Positions 32,993-42,969 of a DNA stretch of 64,000 bases are shown here, piece by piece. The stretch spans positions 3,224,001-3,288,000 of the forward strand of contig OW203724.1 of the NCBI GenBank assembly GCA_934045075.1, in the 5' to 3' direction. The notes under the pieces were generated by a model, which searched no databases, was not told where the DNA came from, and worked only from the letters and a program-made list of their open reading frames with translations. Both the position numbers and the translations under genes were made by a program. Positions within the stretch are counted from its first letter, which is position 1. Each line of letters starts with the position of its first letter. This DNA comes from Yponomeuta sedellus. Lineage: Eukaryota; Arthropoda; Insecta; Lepidoptera; Yponomeutidae.

Positions 32993-33348
32993 AGTATATT
33001 TCACAGCATATTCTATTGACGTAGTTTTATAAATATTATTTTTTATGTAAGATATGTAGGTATATTCTATAATGTATGTGTAAATAGAAGAATAGGTGCT
33101 GACTGAAAATCAGTGTTGCAGGCCCAGCCTGCAGCAAATGCTGAGTCAGCTACCTGTTTGTGGCTGCGGAGATACAATGGCCTTCTAAATTGTAAATGTT
33201 TGTTATATCCTATTCTTTGTTTTATAATAATTTTCTTTGTTCTTTCTTTTCTTATTTGTCTTATTATTTTAATATCGTGTTACATTGTGTTATGTGTATT
33301 GTATCTTTGTGGCTGCAAATAAATGTCTCTCTCTCTCTCTCTCTCAGA
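32993..33348 (+). repeat. Dispersed 350-bp repeat with (CT)n tail, copy 2
   Basis: Near-identical to 8693-9052; its (CT)n tail is longer (33326-33347). Confidence 0.78.
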
Positions 33349-33926
33349 TACAAAAGATAAAATACAATTGGCAGCCTTATTACTAATAGCATTTTTTTCC
33401 AGGCAATTTCAAATTGGAGAACTTGCCGCGAAGAAATTTATTCGGGTAGCCCGTGCAAATGCGAATATTAATAGACGAATGTATGTATACGTAATATTAA
33501 ACTTACATAAATCATAATTGAATACTATAAGTAAATATTTATCTACATACGTTTGGTGTCGAGACACGTGGACTGTAGGGGCCCGAGGCGCGACTGTTCT
33601 CCAAAGAACTATCGTCCCGCCTCATCTACACGAACAGAGACCTCAGGGTTGGCTATTACCTCGGTCAGTGGATATGTCTCGCCATCCAGCGAGGCAAACG
33701 TAGCCAGCATACTGGGGACCTTTCCCAGAGGCAGCCATGGTCTCGGTGCAGTTTTTTATATTTAGAAAGAAAGAGAAACACATTTGTTACAGCAACAGTT
33801 ATGAGACACCAGAAAACAAAGTAATTAACAAAACATTTACAAACAAGGGTCACGGTGTGTCTTTGCTGCTGCAATAGGCAGCTGACTCAGCATACTGCCT
33901 AGGGTATTATTTAGCTATGGGTAGTA
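33349..33926. other. Mixed LINE 3'-end pieces, no gene
   Basis: 33366-33430 is an antisense match to the GCCGCCAATTGTAC-type LINE 3' UTR (TACAATTGGCAGCCTTATTA). 33700-33735 and 34330-34385 share CATACTGGG..CCTTTCCCAGAGGCA and CCATGGTCTCGGTGCAGTTT. 33840-33890 resembles 24750-24790. Confidence 0.45.
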
Positions 33927-34139
33927 TGTACACATTATTACACTATTTTTATTTTTAATGCACTAACCCGTGCTAAGGAACAAATTTAAAAACTTATTTA
34001 GAGGCTAAAAATTTCACCCATGCCGGGATTCGAACCCGCAACCTCTGGCTATCCGTGCCAGCGCTCTACCAATTGAGGGTTCGAATCCCGGCATGGGTGA
34101 AATTTTTAGCCTCTAAATAGGTTTTTAAGTGTGTACACA
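33927..34139 (-). mobile_element. Family A tRNA-like SINE, snap-back copy with 8-bp duplication
   Basis: TGTACACA at 33927-33934 and 34132-34139. The left end has the T-rich tail and an antisense copy up to CTACCAATTGAG; it then switches at GGGTTCGAATCCCGGC to a sense copy ending AAATAGGTTTTTAAG. The fold occurs inside the tRNA-like head. Confidence 0.9.
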
Positions 34140-34289
34140 GTCTCATCATCATCGTCAGGCTATACTAGTCCACTGCTGGACATAGCCCTCCCCTAATGAG
34201 CGCCATAGCGCCCTGTCTTCAGCTTGCCGCATCCAGCATCCGCCTGCAGTTTTTCGCAGATCGTCATCCCACCTACATGTACACAGTCT
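34132..34289 (-). mobile_element. RTE LINE 3' fragment with 12-bp duplication
   Basis: TGTACACAGTCT at 34132-34143 and 34278-34289 flanks 134 bp. The insert starts with the (GAT)n tail complement CATCATCATCGTCAGGC and encodes, on the minus strand, WDDDLRKTAGGCWMRQAEDR and ALWRSLGEGYVQQWTSIA. I saw no difference from the RTE element at 54 kb, so it is young. Confidence 0.92.
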
Positions 34290-34464
34290 GATTTTTTCTA
34301 TTATTGTATGTATATGACATAAAACGTAGTCAGCATACTGGGAACCCTTCCCAGAGGCAGCCATGGTCTCGGTGCAGTTTTTTTTATATTTAGTTGGAAC
34401 AAGACTGTTTTTTTCTATTATTCATCTATTATAATTGTCAATATTTTGAAATTTCATACAATGT

Positions 34465-34727
34465 AAATAAAATATATCGTTATCAACCCTTGTATGTCCC
34501 CACTGCTGGGGCACGGGTCTCTTCCTGCCTCGCAGGAAGGTTAGGCCATACTCCACCACGGGGGCCAAGTCCGGGTTGGTGGAGGATTGTAAGACAGTGG
34601 CAGGCCTTACTGTCAGAAGTTATCAAGCCGCCCATAAGGCCTCTGACATGGCTCAACGACTGCCATTATATGACAGCCGGCACCAACGGCTTAGCGTGCC
34701 TTGCGAAGCACGGAAATAAAATATATC
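34465..34727 (-). mobile_element. 5S-derived SINE (family C), 5'-truncated, 14-bp duplication
   Basis: AAATAAAATATATC at 34465-34478 and 34714-34727. The insert runs from the 3' end (TATCAACCCTTGTATGTCCC) to TTGCGAAGCACGG, so the 5S-like head is truncated. The duplication fixes the 3' terminus of the family at the GGGTTGATA motif. Confidence 0.93.
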
Positions 34728-34854
34728 ATTTATGCAATATTTTTATTGAAAAAAAAGCCTTATTATTATTATTTGTGTGGCCAGCAGGTTTCAATAATAT
34801 TTTTTGTAACTAAACTTTTTTGTGTTGTATAAAACCAAAAAGAAAATGGTGGAA

Positions 34855-35182
34855 TTTTAAAAACCTATTTAGAGGCTAAATTTTCATCCATGCCGGGATT
34901 CGAACCCGCAACCTCTGGCTATCCGTACCAGCGCTCTACCAATTGAGCCAATGGGCGACTCACGGCATCAGTGAAATTTCGAACCTCTTTACAATATTCT
35001 CTGTATTACGTACAGGCAGCGACATCTGACTTAAGCAAATTGCATTACTTACAGCCCCGACTACCTACTTTGCAGTTTGGTTTAACATCGGAACGATATC
35101 ACTGTACCCACATGATTACACTATTTTTATTTTTAATGCACTAACCCGTGCTAAGGAACAATTTCAAAAACCTATTTAGAGG
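34855..35182 (-). mobile_element. Family A tRNA-like SINE, tandem partial dimer
   Basis: A full antisense monomer (AAAAACCTATTTAGAGGC to TGATTACACTATTTTT) followed directly by the T-rich tail, GCACTAACCCGTGC and the first bases of a second monomer (AAAAACCTATTTAGAGG). Head-to-tail here, unlike the inverted copies. Confidence 0.85.
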
Positions 35183-35508
35183 TGGGGTTATTGAAAAGAT
35201 TTTACAGGATTAGTATTTCGTAAATAAACTAAATAAAATCTGTGATTTTGGCCTGCTTTTCTTTCCTCAATGCGTTGGACGATATAATTGCAATGTACAA
35301 TATTATTTTGCTGTCCGTACTGGTGCCTGCAAACATAGAAGAAAAAATAGTGTGTGAGCGAGAAGCAAATAAAAGCGCCGCCATCGTTATTTCCCAATTT
35401 GATGCGATATTATTACATTTGATATCCCTCATCCAGGGATAACAAATAATATGGATGAACGTCAGAATTATCACCGCCAGTCTTTCAATTTCAGCTACAC
35501 AAATGTCA
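35183..35508. other. No gene seen
   Basis: Frames here overlap one another on both strands and have no family resemblance. Confidence 0.5.
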
Positions 35509-35670
35509 TGGTGCGAGAGTGGTAGAACGGCTTCTCAATCACGAGGTCGTGGGTTCGGATGTACCAATGTTTGCAAGTTACGTACATATGTGAAGTTGTA
35601 GTAGCAATGCCACTCGCTAATGTGAAGGAAAACATTATAAGGAAATCCTAGCGTCTGAAGTATTAAGTTG
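35509..35670 (+). mobile_element. Family B SINE, diverged 5' half
   Basis: TGGTAGAACGGCTTCTCAAT and GAGGTCGTGGGTTCGG (damaged box B), then GTAGTAGCAATGCCACTCGC and GGAAAACATTATAAGGAAA. Confidence 0.7.
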
Positions 35671-36029
35671 GACATAGACATAGACATCATTTATTGGTAA
35701 TATTAATTACAAGTCAAAACTCCGTACATAATAACAATCCAATTCAGAAATAACAATCAAACCTCAGCTAACTAAATAAATATGTTATGGTGCAATTTAA
35801 GCCATGTTTGGTTGTCTTGGAAATATCAGTTCCATGCCTCTCTTCTCTCATGACTTCATGAGCTATAAAGAACTGCAAAAATATGATTGCAAACACCCTA
35901 AGCATTATTTTAATGTCATCGATGGAGGTAAGTGATCTTGTCACATCTGTATTTTGTTGTGAACTTACCGCCGTATACACGTAAGTCGCAGAATGTTAAG
36001 AAAAATAATTTTATTACTTACTACTGTGC
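35671..36029. other. Likely LINE 3' end (minus), otherwise nothing seen
   Basis: ACATAGACATAGACATCATT then TATTGG resembles other minus-strand LINE tails of this window. The remainder is unassigned. Confidence 0.35.
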
Positions 36030-36388
36030 GCTCGTGGCCTAGGCGAATCGAGTGATTGGAATCAATCACTTGGTTAAGCAACAACAGGCGCGGTCAGGTA
36101 CGGGATGGGTGAGCGTCCCGTGATTACCGCTAGTGGCATTTTTCCGAGCGCTTTCGTGCTTCGCAAGGCACGTTAAGCCGTTGGTGCCGGCTGTCATACA
36201 ATGGCAGTCGTTAAGCCGTGTCAGAGGCCTTATGGGCGGCTTGATAACTTCTGACAGTAAGACCCGCCGCTGTCTTACAATCCTCCACCAACCCGGACTT
36301 GGCCCCCGTGGTTGAGTATGGCCTAACCTTCCTGCGATGCAGGAAGAGACCCGTGCCCCAGCAGTGGGGACATACAAGGGTTGATAAC
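36030..36388 (+). mobile_element. 5S-derived SINE (family C), full-length reference copy
   Basis: Starts GCGCTCGTGGCCTAGGCGAA and ends CAGCAGTGGGGACATACAAG plus GGTTGATA. Residues about 40-110 follow the 5S rRNA internal promoter: ATCACTTGGTTAAGCAACAA (A box), CAGGCGCGGTCAGG (intermediate element) and GGATGGGTGAGCGTCCCGTG (C box). The head also carries a TGGCCTAG(T/G)CG string that fits a tRNA A-box consensus. The body is family-specific. Transcription by RNA polymerase III is inferred. Confidence 0.9.
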
Positions 36389-36838
36389 TTGATAACTAAC
36401 TTACTACTGTTTTATTAACAGTTTGGAAGAACTTTCTATGAAAAGTGGCTCTTGCAATACCTAATCACATGGAGGCAAGTTTCGCAACGTCTGAAATTCA
36501 CGTGGCAAGCGCTCGTGACGGTCTAAATAGCTACTCAATTACTCATACATAAAATACTCTTTGACTTTACGCAATCATGAGCTCACTGCAGTTCAAAGAA
36601 ATCGAAACTAGACGGGACTGAATTAAACGAGTTGCAAAGAAAAAGACAGCGTGCGCCTTTGAAATACAGCCAGATGTTGCAATAAGGTACTCGTTACGAG
36701 CTACATCCGGCAATAGGGCTCCATCCGTCGGCGGCGGACAGTGGCTAAGTGCCTGTCGGGGCTCACTTATCCGTGATGGATTACGCTGCCTCTGTTTCAG
36801 TACTGTCGCGCTTAGCCGCAGCTTTATGCCGTGCCCTG
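36389..36838. other. Unidentified, part of an older repeat at its right end
   Basis: A 145-codon minus-strand frame (36567-37004) runs across a MITE boundary, so it is not a gene. GCCCTGTT at 36833-36840 belongs to the older repeat that also occurs near 41080. Confidence 0.45.
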
Positions 36839-37367
36839 TTAAGGCTCCGTTACACAAGAAGAGTTTCTCGGAAGCGAGCGACGAATAATCGTAAGCGATT
36901 CTCCTAAGGCAATACTCGCCGTACGATTCTTGCCTGCAGTTGTTTACATTTTGACAGAAACTCGTATTATTCAAGCGATTCTCGAATTCTAGTATTACAG
37001 GCAAGACTCACCTCTCCTAATATGTTTACACTACATGCGAGTTATCGTAGATCTATAGACGCATACGAGTCTCGACTTGTATAAAAACAGAACGGGAAGG
37101 ACTCGCACAAATCACTGCGAACTGATTTTGACGCGAGAGTCGCGATTCGTGATCTACAATTCGACATGTTGTCGAATGGCGATACTCGTAAGATAAACTC
37201 GCTATAGTTTGTTTACACAGGCTCGCGGCCTAGGAAAGTTTAAGTAGTGATAATCGTATTCGAGAGGCGAAGCTCGGAGCATTTTTTTACACAAGGCGAC
37301 CATATTATTGCCGAAAAGAAATCGCCGCTCGCTACCGAGAAACTCTTCTTGTGTAACGGATACTTTA
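36839..37367. mobile_element. PIF/Harbinger-type MITE, 523 bp, TTA duplication
   Basis: Element 36842-37364 has about 34-bp TIRs, CCGTTACACAAGAAGAGTTT CTCGG on the left and the complement on the right. TTA flanks both sides (36839-36841, 37365-37367). The related empty site near 41080 reads CCCTGTTAGGCTGTAAGCG on the opposite strand, confirming a 3-bp TTA duplication, the hallmark of PIF/Harbinger. No transposase. Confidence 0.88.
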
Positions 37368-37775
37368 GGCTGTAAGCGCGTGGGATACACTTGACTAGCG
37401 CCGAGCGTTATGCCACATAGTGGGATGTGCTGCGCCTCCGGTCTGTTAGGACTGATTCCTATATTGTATAGTCTGTTAGCTTTCAGAATATACCTCAGCT
37501 ACTATCGGAGAGAATCTGATAAAATATCGGAACTAGTATGACACTTAACTCTATATAACTTTTCAAAATAGTGAAGAAAACTTTTATACAGAGCAGGAAA
37601 TAGTTGCACTCGTGTGCTTTCGGAGAAATCCGAAGCCTACTATAGAGCTCGAGGTATATTCTAAAAGCTAACAGACTATACTCATCTCATATTGAACCAA
37701 TTTCAAAATCACCTTTTCTCAAAATGACTGTTTTTCTAAATGTCTGTGTTTGAGAACGCCCGAAATAATACTGTC
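37368..37775. repeat. Older repeat, copy 1, invaded by two MITEs
   Basis: GACTAGCGCCGAGCGTTATG, CCTCCGGTCTGTTAGGACTG and TTCTAAATGTCTGTGTTTGA match 40880-41095 in reverse orientation. Identity of the parent element unknown. Confidence 0.75.
37467..37680 (-). mobile_element. Tc1/mariner-type MITE (copy 3) with TA duplication
   Basis: 37469-37678 between TA dinucleotides. It is inverted relative to copies 1 and 2. The empty site in the related repeat at about 40975 reads ATTGTACTGATCTCAT on the opposite strand, confirming the TA duplication. Confidence 0.9.
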
Positions 37776-38083
37776 AAAGGTGAATGGCAGGCTTCAGTGG
37801 AAATCTAGTACACCTACTATAAATGTGTTGAAACATGAAATATTTACATCTAATAGATCGTTGTATAAGAATTTGTAGCATTAATTTTCTTTTTTTTTAT
37901 AAAGTTGGGAGTTATGAGTAAAGTTCGTTTTTTAAAGAAGTTCGGAGGTTATGTTACGACCCCGTTTGCTTGACTGTTAGAGATAAATACCTATACTTTT
38001 TTTTTATCTTTATTTATTTCGAGACTTTTGTCCTGGTGGGACCATGTCAGCCCCATCGTACCCTATACTTATTGTCTAATCAA

Positions 38084-38895
38084 CTAATCGACCTTAAAAC
38101 TAAAAAAATAAATAAATCTGGCTGCACTTGACTGCGGTTCTGCTAATATGCTCTGATAAGCTCCTACATCTAAGATATTTACATTAAATTCTTGATCTAA
38201 AACCTGTCTTTTCTGAGCGTTCCGGCCACATTCCACCAACAAATGAGTCACATCATCCACTGTACCGCACAACTCACAATTGGGAGAGTCCACCTTTTTT
38301 ATTAAATAAGCGAATTTGTTAGTAGGAATGTGTCCAGAACGTAATCTCAACGCCATAACAATTTGAGGTCTTTTTAAATCCACTTTACAGAACCAAGGGA
38401 CACGAGGAGGTTCACATTGAATGCTTTTAAACCAGATACCTTTTTCTCTAGACCTTTCATTGAAATACTCGTTCCAGTTTTCATGATTGATCATTCTAAA
38501 TTTACCTAATATTTCTAAATAATTTGGTTTTATCTCTATTTCTTCCCCATCTACTAAAGCTCTTTTAGCTAAAATGTCAGCCTCCTCGTTTCCTCGGATG
38601 CCTAGATGTGATGGTATCCACTGCAACTTTATACTACGGCCTGATTTGCTTAAATCGTACAATTTATTTAATATTGAGTATGCAACTGCTACGCCTCTGC
38701 CACCTTTCACACATTTAACCAGATGTAAGAGGGCACTCTTACTGTCCGTTAGTATTACTACATTTGAAGAGTTCAACTGGACCACATAATTTAAAGCTTC
38801 AGCGATCGCAACTAATTCAGCAGTCATGATACTTAAGTGTTTATTAATTTTAATCATTTTACCTGTACACTTGAAATGTTCACCTACATATTGTT
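38084..38895 (-). pseudogene. LINE RNase H and C-terminal zinc-binding domain, 5'-truncated
   Basis: The frame begins near 38893 (YVGEHFKCTGKMIKINKHLS) and stops at 38084. RNase H motifs: TAELVAIAEAL, ILTDSKSALLHL and WIPSHLGIRGNEEADILAKR. The first catalytic Asp lies upstream and is lost. The C-terminus has a Cys/His cluster, CELCGTVDDVTHLLVEC. This layout is typical of I/R1-group LINEs, where RNase H follows the RT. The preserved frame shows recent insertion; without RT it cannot act. AATAAAGATAAAAAAAAAGT follows on the minus strand at about 38015-37995 as poly-A signal and tail. Confidence 0.85.
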
Positions 38896-39420
38896 AGCAA
38901 TCACAAAAAATGGCAATACTGGAGGGAACTGTCATTGGTGGACTGTCATGTTATGGCGGCTAATCGGTGTCTAATTTGTGATCGGTGTTGATAAAACGAG
39001 AAGTATCCTCTTATATGATTGTGATTATATCTAATACTGTGAAACTTATCCCCTAGTTTGATTGTCTTATATTATGAACGCGCCTGCTTTATTTGAAACT
39101 CAACTCAACGTCGTTGGGTAATATGTAGTAATAAATTAGCCAATGTTTCAAAGAACACACGGTAGGTACACGACATAAAACAGCTAGTAGTTTTACGTCA
39201 TTTTAATCTGTGAAATACCTAACTAATTTTCACTTTGACATGACCCTTTTTTTTTTGGCTTAAAAGATTTAAAGCAATTGATGGCGTTCCGTTTCTGTTT
39301 GTAAGTTGCGATCAATTGCGATTTATTATTTATTAATTAATTATTTTCTTCCCCCTACTTTAAAAAAATATTTGAAAAACTGATCGTTCTCGTAGGAATG
39401 CTCACATCCTCTCACTTCTT
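38896..39420. other. No gene seen
   Basis: AT-rich, no recognised repeat. Confidence 0.5.
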
Positions 39421-39678
39421 TATTCAGTACTGTTAAATCCAGCCTCTCCGACTTATCTCAAAGAGCGCTTTGTTTACCTCAGCGATTTCCATAGCCGGGC
39501 ACTGCGGTCTGACCTGACTCTGATGCTGAAGACGCCAAATCACTCTACGAGGTTCTTGGGCAACTCATTTGCGGTAAGGGCCGCCCGACTGTGGAATAAT
39601 CTGCCGGTCTCGATAAGGCGCTCTCCTTCCCCAGCTGTCTTTAAAAGCAGAGTTCGTGATCTTTATTTATCATTATAG
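39421..39678 (+). pseudogene. LINE RT C-terminal fragment
   Basis: One open frame to TAG at 39676-39678 reads SPTYLKERFVYLSDFHSRAL, FLGNSFAVRAARLWNNLPVS and SPAVFKSRVRDLYLSL. The RLWNNLP...FKSRVR pattern is the end of non-LTR RT proteins. 5'-truncated, otherwise undamaged. Confidence 0.82.
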
Positions 39679-40013
39679 TCATTAAAGTTTTGTCCTCTTG
39701 TGTGTAGGTTATTACTTTCCTTGTCTTGTGTAGAACTTTATTATAAGATATATATATGTATGTTTATAATAAATCATAAGTTTAGATAAGTAACGGTATG
39801 TAAGTTTATTATTATTAAGTATAAAGTATGTATCAATATTCAAATTTGCACTGGCTACCCGTCTTTCTAATTTCCTTCAGCAACTTTCCCTCGTAAGGTT
39901 GTCTGGAAGAAATTGCTTTTAGCAATAAGGCCGCCAATTGTACTATGTATATTTGCAATTGTTTTGTATTTGTATTTCCAGTGTACAATAAAGAATATTC
40001 TTATCTTATCTTA
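39679..40013 (+). mobile_element. 3' UTR and tail of the LINE fragment
   Basis: Ends GGCCGCCAATTGTACTATGT ... GTACAATAAAGAATATTC with a TCTTA tail. This 3' UTR recurs at 19741, 33366 and 57510, so the element is common here. Confidence 0.75.
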
Positions 40014-40189
40014 CAAAAGAGCCAGTTGCGAAATACTAAAGTTGGGAAAATATTCATCCAAAACATTCTTTTAATAGGGCGGTACACCAGATGCCGTTTG
40101 CCTTTATGTACAATCAGTTACGCATAATTTTTATTTCTTTAAACGAAAATAAATGTCTCTTAATGAAACAAAACAATACCTATTATTGA

Positions 40190-40290
40190 AATCTAGCGTC
40201 GGTGTCGCGGCGGTGCTACACCTTGGGTCACGGGTTCGAGACCCACCACGGCTCGGCTGTGTACCAATGGACTTTTCTGAAGTTCAAAGG
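40190..40290 (+). mobile_element. tRNA-like SINE head, unclassified
   Basis: GTCGCGGCGGTGCTACACC and box B-like GGGTTCGAGACCC, followed by GTGTACCAATGGACTTTT. Possibly a distant family B copy. Confidence 0.45.
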
Positions 40291-40320
40291 ACCTTTACCG
40301 ATTGCAAAACCTTAATATAG

Positions 40321-40431
40321 GAAAATATCTTGGAAAAACATGTATGTACATGTTTTTTCAAGATATTTTCTATTGTTTTTAATAAAAAACAATGTTTTTA
40401 GCAAAAACCCCTTTTTGCTTAAAACATTGTT
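40321..40431. repeat. Two adjacent hairpins
   Basis: First: 40321-40344 with 40347-40370 (24-bp arms, one mismatch, 2-bp loop). Second: 40388-40407 with 40412-40431 (20-bp arms, one mismatch, 4-bp CCCC loop). Confidence 0.9.
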
Positions 40432-40471
40432 TTTGATTTAGTGTCATAATTGTACCTTTTCTGTCAGACAA

Positions 40472-40881
40472 TAAGGCTGGGCGCATGCTGAGACGCAGGC
40501 GACGCAGCGCAGCGCAGTTCAGTACAGGGCAGGGCAGTTGAGGCAGGCATAGACCCACCGCATGCTGCTACGCAACTATTCGCTCCATTCCTTGGCAATT
40601 CTCATCCATAATAACTCTTTCAATGCCTGTTTTGAATAGCCTGGATGATTTGTATCATACAAACAAGGTTTACAGCGAATTAATTCAATGAAATGTTCTC
40701 TCATTGCAACAAAACTGTTAGTAAACACGCCTCGACGTGCACACGGCAGACACATGTCTGCGTCGCACGTGCCTGCGCCGCAGCGTAAGTAGCTCAATGA
40801 CGTTCCATGCTTTACAAAATCTGCGCTGCCCTGCGCTACGCTGTGTTGCGTCGCCTGCGTCTCAGCATGCGCCCAGCCTAT
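40472..40881 (-). mobile_element. PIF/Harbinger-like element with MADF remnant, copy 1
   Basis: Element 40475-40878, TIRs beginning GGCTGGGCGCATGCTGAGAC, with flanks TAA and TAT (decayed TWA duplication). Copy 2 is 54902-55356, inverted. Both copies keep the same interior MADF-like segment (separate entry). No transposase. Confidence 0.8.
40576..40704 (-). pseudogene. MADF-domain fragment inside the PIF-like element
   Basis: From ATG at 40704 to stop at 40576 the frame reads MREHFIELIRCKPCLYDTNH, PGYSKQALKELLWMRIAKEW, SE. This matches the start of an MADF (Myb/SANT-like) domain: FI.LI..kP.LYD..H..Y and W..IA. Autonomous PIF/Harbinger elements encode a Myb/SANT-like DNA-binding partner of the transposase, so this is plausibly its residue. 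TTTACTAACAG just upstream looks like a splice acceptor. Copy 2 has the segment with a frameshift and a stop. Confidence 0.65.
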
Positions 40882-41095
40882 GAGTGTCCGGCGTTCTAAA
40901 ACAAAGACATTTAGAAAATTAGTCATTTGGGAAAAGGTGATTTTGATATTTGTTTATTATGAGATCAGTACAATGTAGGAATCAGTCCCAACAGACCGGA
41001 GGCGCAGCAGCACCCACTATGTGGCATAACGCTCGGCGCTAGTCGGGTGCATCCCGCGCGCTTACAGCCTAACAGGGCACTTTCTTTTAGACATC
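40882..41095. repeat. Older repeat, copy 2 (empty site for two MITEs)
   Basis: Reverse-orientation match to 37368-37775 and 36833-36841. It lacks the Tc1-type MITE and the TTA-flanked MITE but has been invaded by the PIF-like element at 40475. Confidence 0.75.
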
Positions 41096-41352
41096 TTCTT
41101 CTTCTTGATCGGTACGCTCTTGACAGAGCGGTCGTGGTCCTCATGAAGAGACTTTATTTTAAGCTGATGTTGCATGCCTTACGATGTCTTGCCATACACG
41201 TCTTGCTCACGTACAATAATCATGGCGAAATACATGCAGTCCGGTCGATTTATTTGACTTAAAAAAAACCGGTCAAGTGCGTGTTGCACCACGCGCAGTG
41301 AAGGGTCCCGTAGAAAGAGGGGTATTTACCTGCTGTACAGAACTACTCAGAC

Positions 41353-41510
41353 AAAGAAGTAGATAGATAGATATTCTTTATTATACACAGAAATTACAGT
41401 AACATAAATTATATATAACTATAGTATATTTGGCGGCTTTGTAACTATCTCTGCGTTCCGAGATCCCTGGTATCTACCTACCCGAATACAGGCGTATTTA
41501 TTGGTCTTAT
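41353..41510 (-). mobile_element. Probable LINE 3' end, minus strand
   Basis: AGATAGATAGATATTCTTTATTATAC reads on the minus strand as AATAAAGAAT and a simple tail; the following GGCGGCTTTGTAACTATCTC is its 3' UTR. Confidence 0.5.
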
Positions 41511-41830
41511 TTACAAAACTACGATTCCACTAAAAACTCCTTGTCACGACTGGTTACGTAGCGTCGGTTGCGAAGGGGTTTTATTGAATTTGTGGTCACG
41601 TGTTTTCCTTGTAAAATCTCCACAGGCTAACTTAGAGAGCGGTTTTGGAATATTTGAAGGAATTGTGTTTTTTTATTACAAAGGCCGTTTGTTTTTATAG
41701 TGAGTAAATTTTTTTGACAGTGAGGTATTTCTGTTAAATACTATATATTCTGGGTATTTTTGTTCTAGTTAGTTAGGTATTTCTATTCTAGGTACTTCTG
41801 TTAAATCACATCATACTATCACATATATAC

Positions 41831-42410
41831 ATCATCCTACTTAATATTATAAACGCGAAAGTCTGTAAGTATGGATTGATGGATGGATGTTTCTCTTTCA
41901 CGTAAAAACTACTGAATGGAATTTAATGAAACTTTACAATAATATATCTTACACATCAGAATAACACATAGGCTACAATTTATAAAGATACTGTGTGAAT
42001 TGTCAAAAACATGACGATAAGTGTTAAGTAAGTAGGAAAAAATCTACCATCTGGGAGCTATTTTAGTGTGCGCTGCCAAAACCGCTAGAGATACACATAT
42101 GTACTTAATGTATGATGGAAATGTTTAAAAAAATCGTTAAATATAGTTTATGGGAGCATACTGCAGTAGCTACTTACAGGCCTATGATGAGGGCTCTGCA
42201 GTATTTAGTTATCGTATTTCTTATGTTGCGTAATTATAGTGCGACTGTAATATCTTAATATGGCCAGGCTGTTATATTTTTCAAATGCAACCCAAAAAAT
42301 ATTTATGTGATAATTTTAATGTCATAATGATAGTTCTTTTGTGCGCCACGCTAATATAAGCTACTCAAAATACTAATCCTGCGCAGACGAAGTCGCGGGC
42401 ACCAGCTAGT
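41831..42410 (+). mobile_element. Non-autonomous Helitron-like element, type 2
   Basis: Starts at TCCTACTTAATATTATAAAC and ends GTCGCGGGCACCAGCTAGT, the 3' CTAGT of short lepidopteran Helitrons. Internal marks: CTCTTTCACGTAAAAACTAC, ACACATAGGCTACAATTTAT and TGCGCCACGCTAATATAAGC. Related copies at 22706-23012 and 58613-58804. No ORF. Confidence 0.75.
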
Positions 42411-42590
42411 TATATTATATATGAATATTAGTTTGTGAGTGTGTAAGTTTGTTACTTCTTCACGTCTAAACGGCTCTAGAGTTTTTAACAAAATTTGGTA
42501 CGGAGTTATCTGACACTCTGGATTAATACTTAGGCTACGTTTTACTGCGGGAAAATATCTTATTCCCTAATAAACCGCGGGCACATCTAG
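42411..42590 (+). mobile_element. Helitron-like element, type 3
   Basis: Directly abuts the previous element. TTTGTGAGTGTGTAAGTTTG, TTCTTCACGTCTAAACGGCT and AAACCGCGGGCACATCTAGT give the same end type with a different body. Confidence 0.6.
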
Positions 42591-42969
42591 TACTACAATA
42601 TTCATCATAAAGTTGGTGTGGGCACACGTTTCTCTGAATCATCACTAGCACTGATCTCTGAACCTTTACCACATAGAAACTAATCTTGATTTGTTGTATT
42701 GTCCTGATACTTTTGTGAGAAGGGATTAAACAAATACTCACCAGTTTATATACGCCAGTGGGTTTTTTTTTCGGTTGTACAATAAAGCATTCTCTTACTC
42801 TATGCTCGTATTTCCTTTATCTATGATTAAGTGGTCTCTAGGATTTTTAAGCAACTAAAAAACAATGGAGTATTTGCACAAACATTTTTTTTCGTATAAT
42901 CGGACATGAAGAAAGATAAATAAAGGTCTCTTTTGCCCTACTACTAATACTTAAGTCGTAGGGAAAGTA

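Noticed and set aside
35229..35474. Overlapping frames on both strands suggesting a small gene
   Set aside because: Three conflicting frames of similar length, no domain and no conserved copy.
36030..36150. 5S rRNA gene
   Set aside because: Only the internal promoter region resembles 5S; the ends differ and the unit is a dispersed SINE.
36567..37004. 145-codon minus-strand frame
   Set aside because: It crosses the left end of the TTA-flanked MITE, so it cannot be an ancestral gene.
40576..40926. 116-codon frame as a host gene
   Set aside because: It spans the element's terminal inverted repeat; only the final MADF-like part is meaningful, and it belongs to the transposon.
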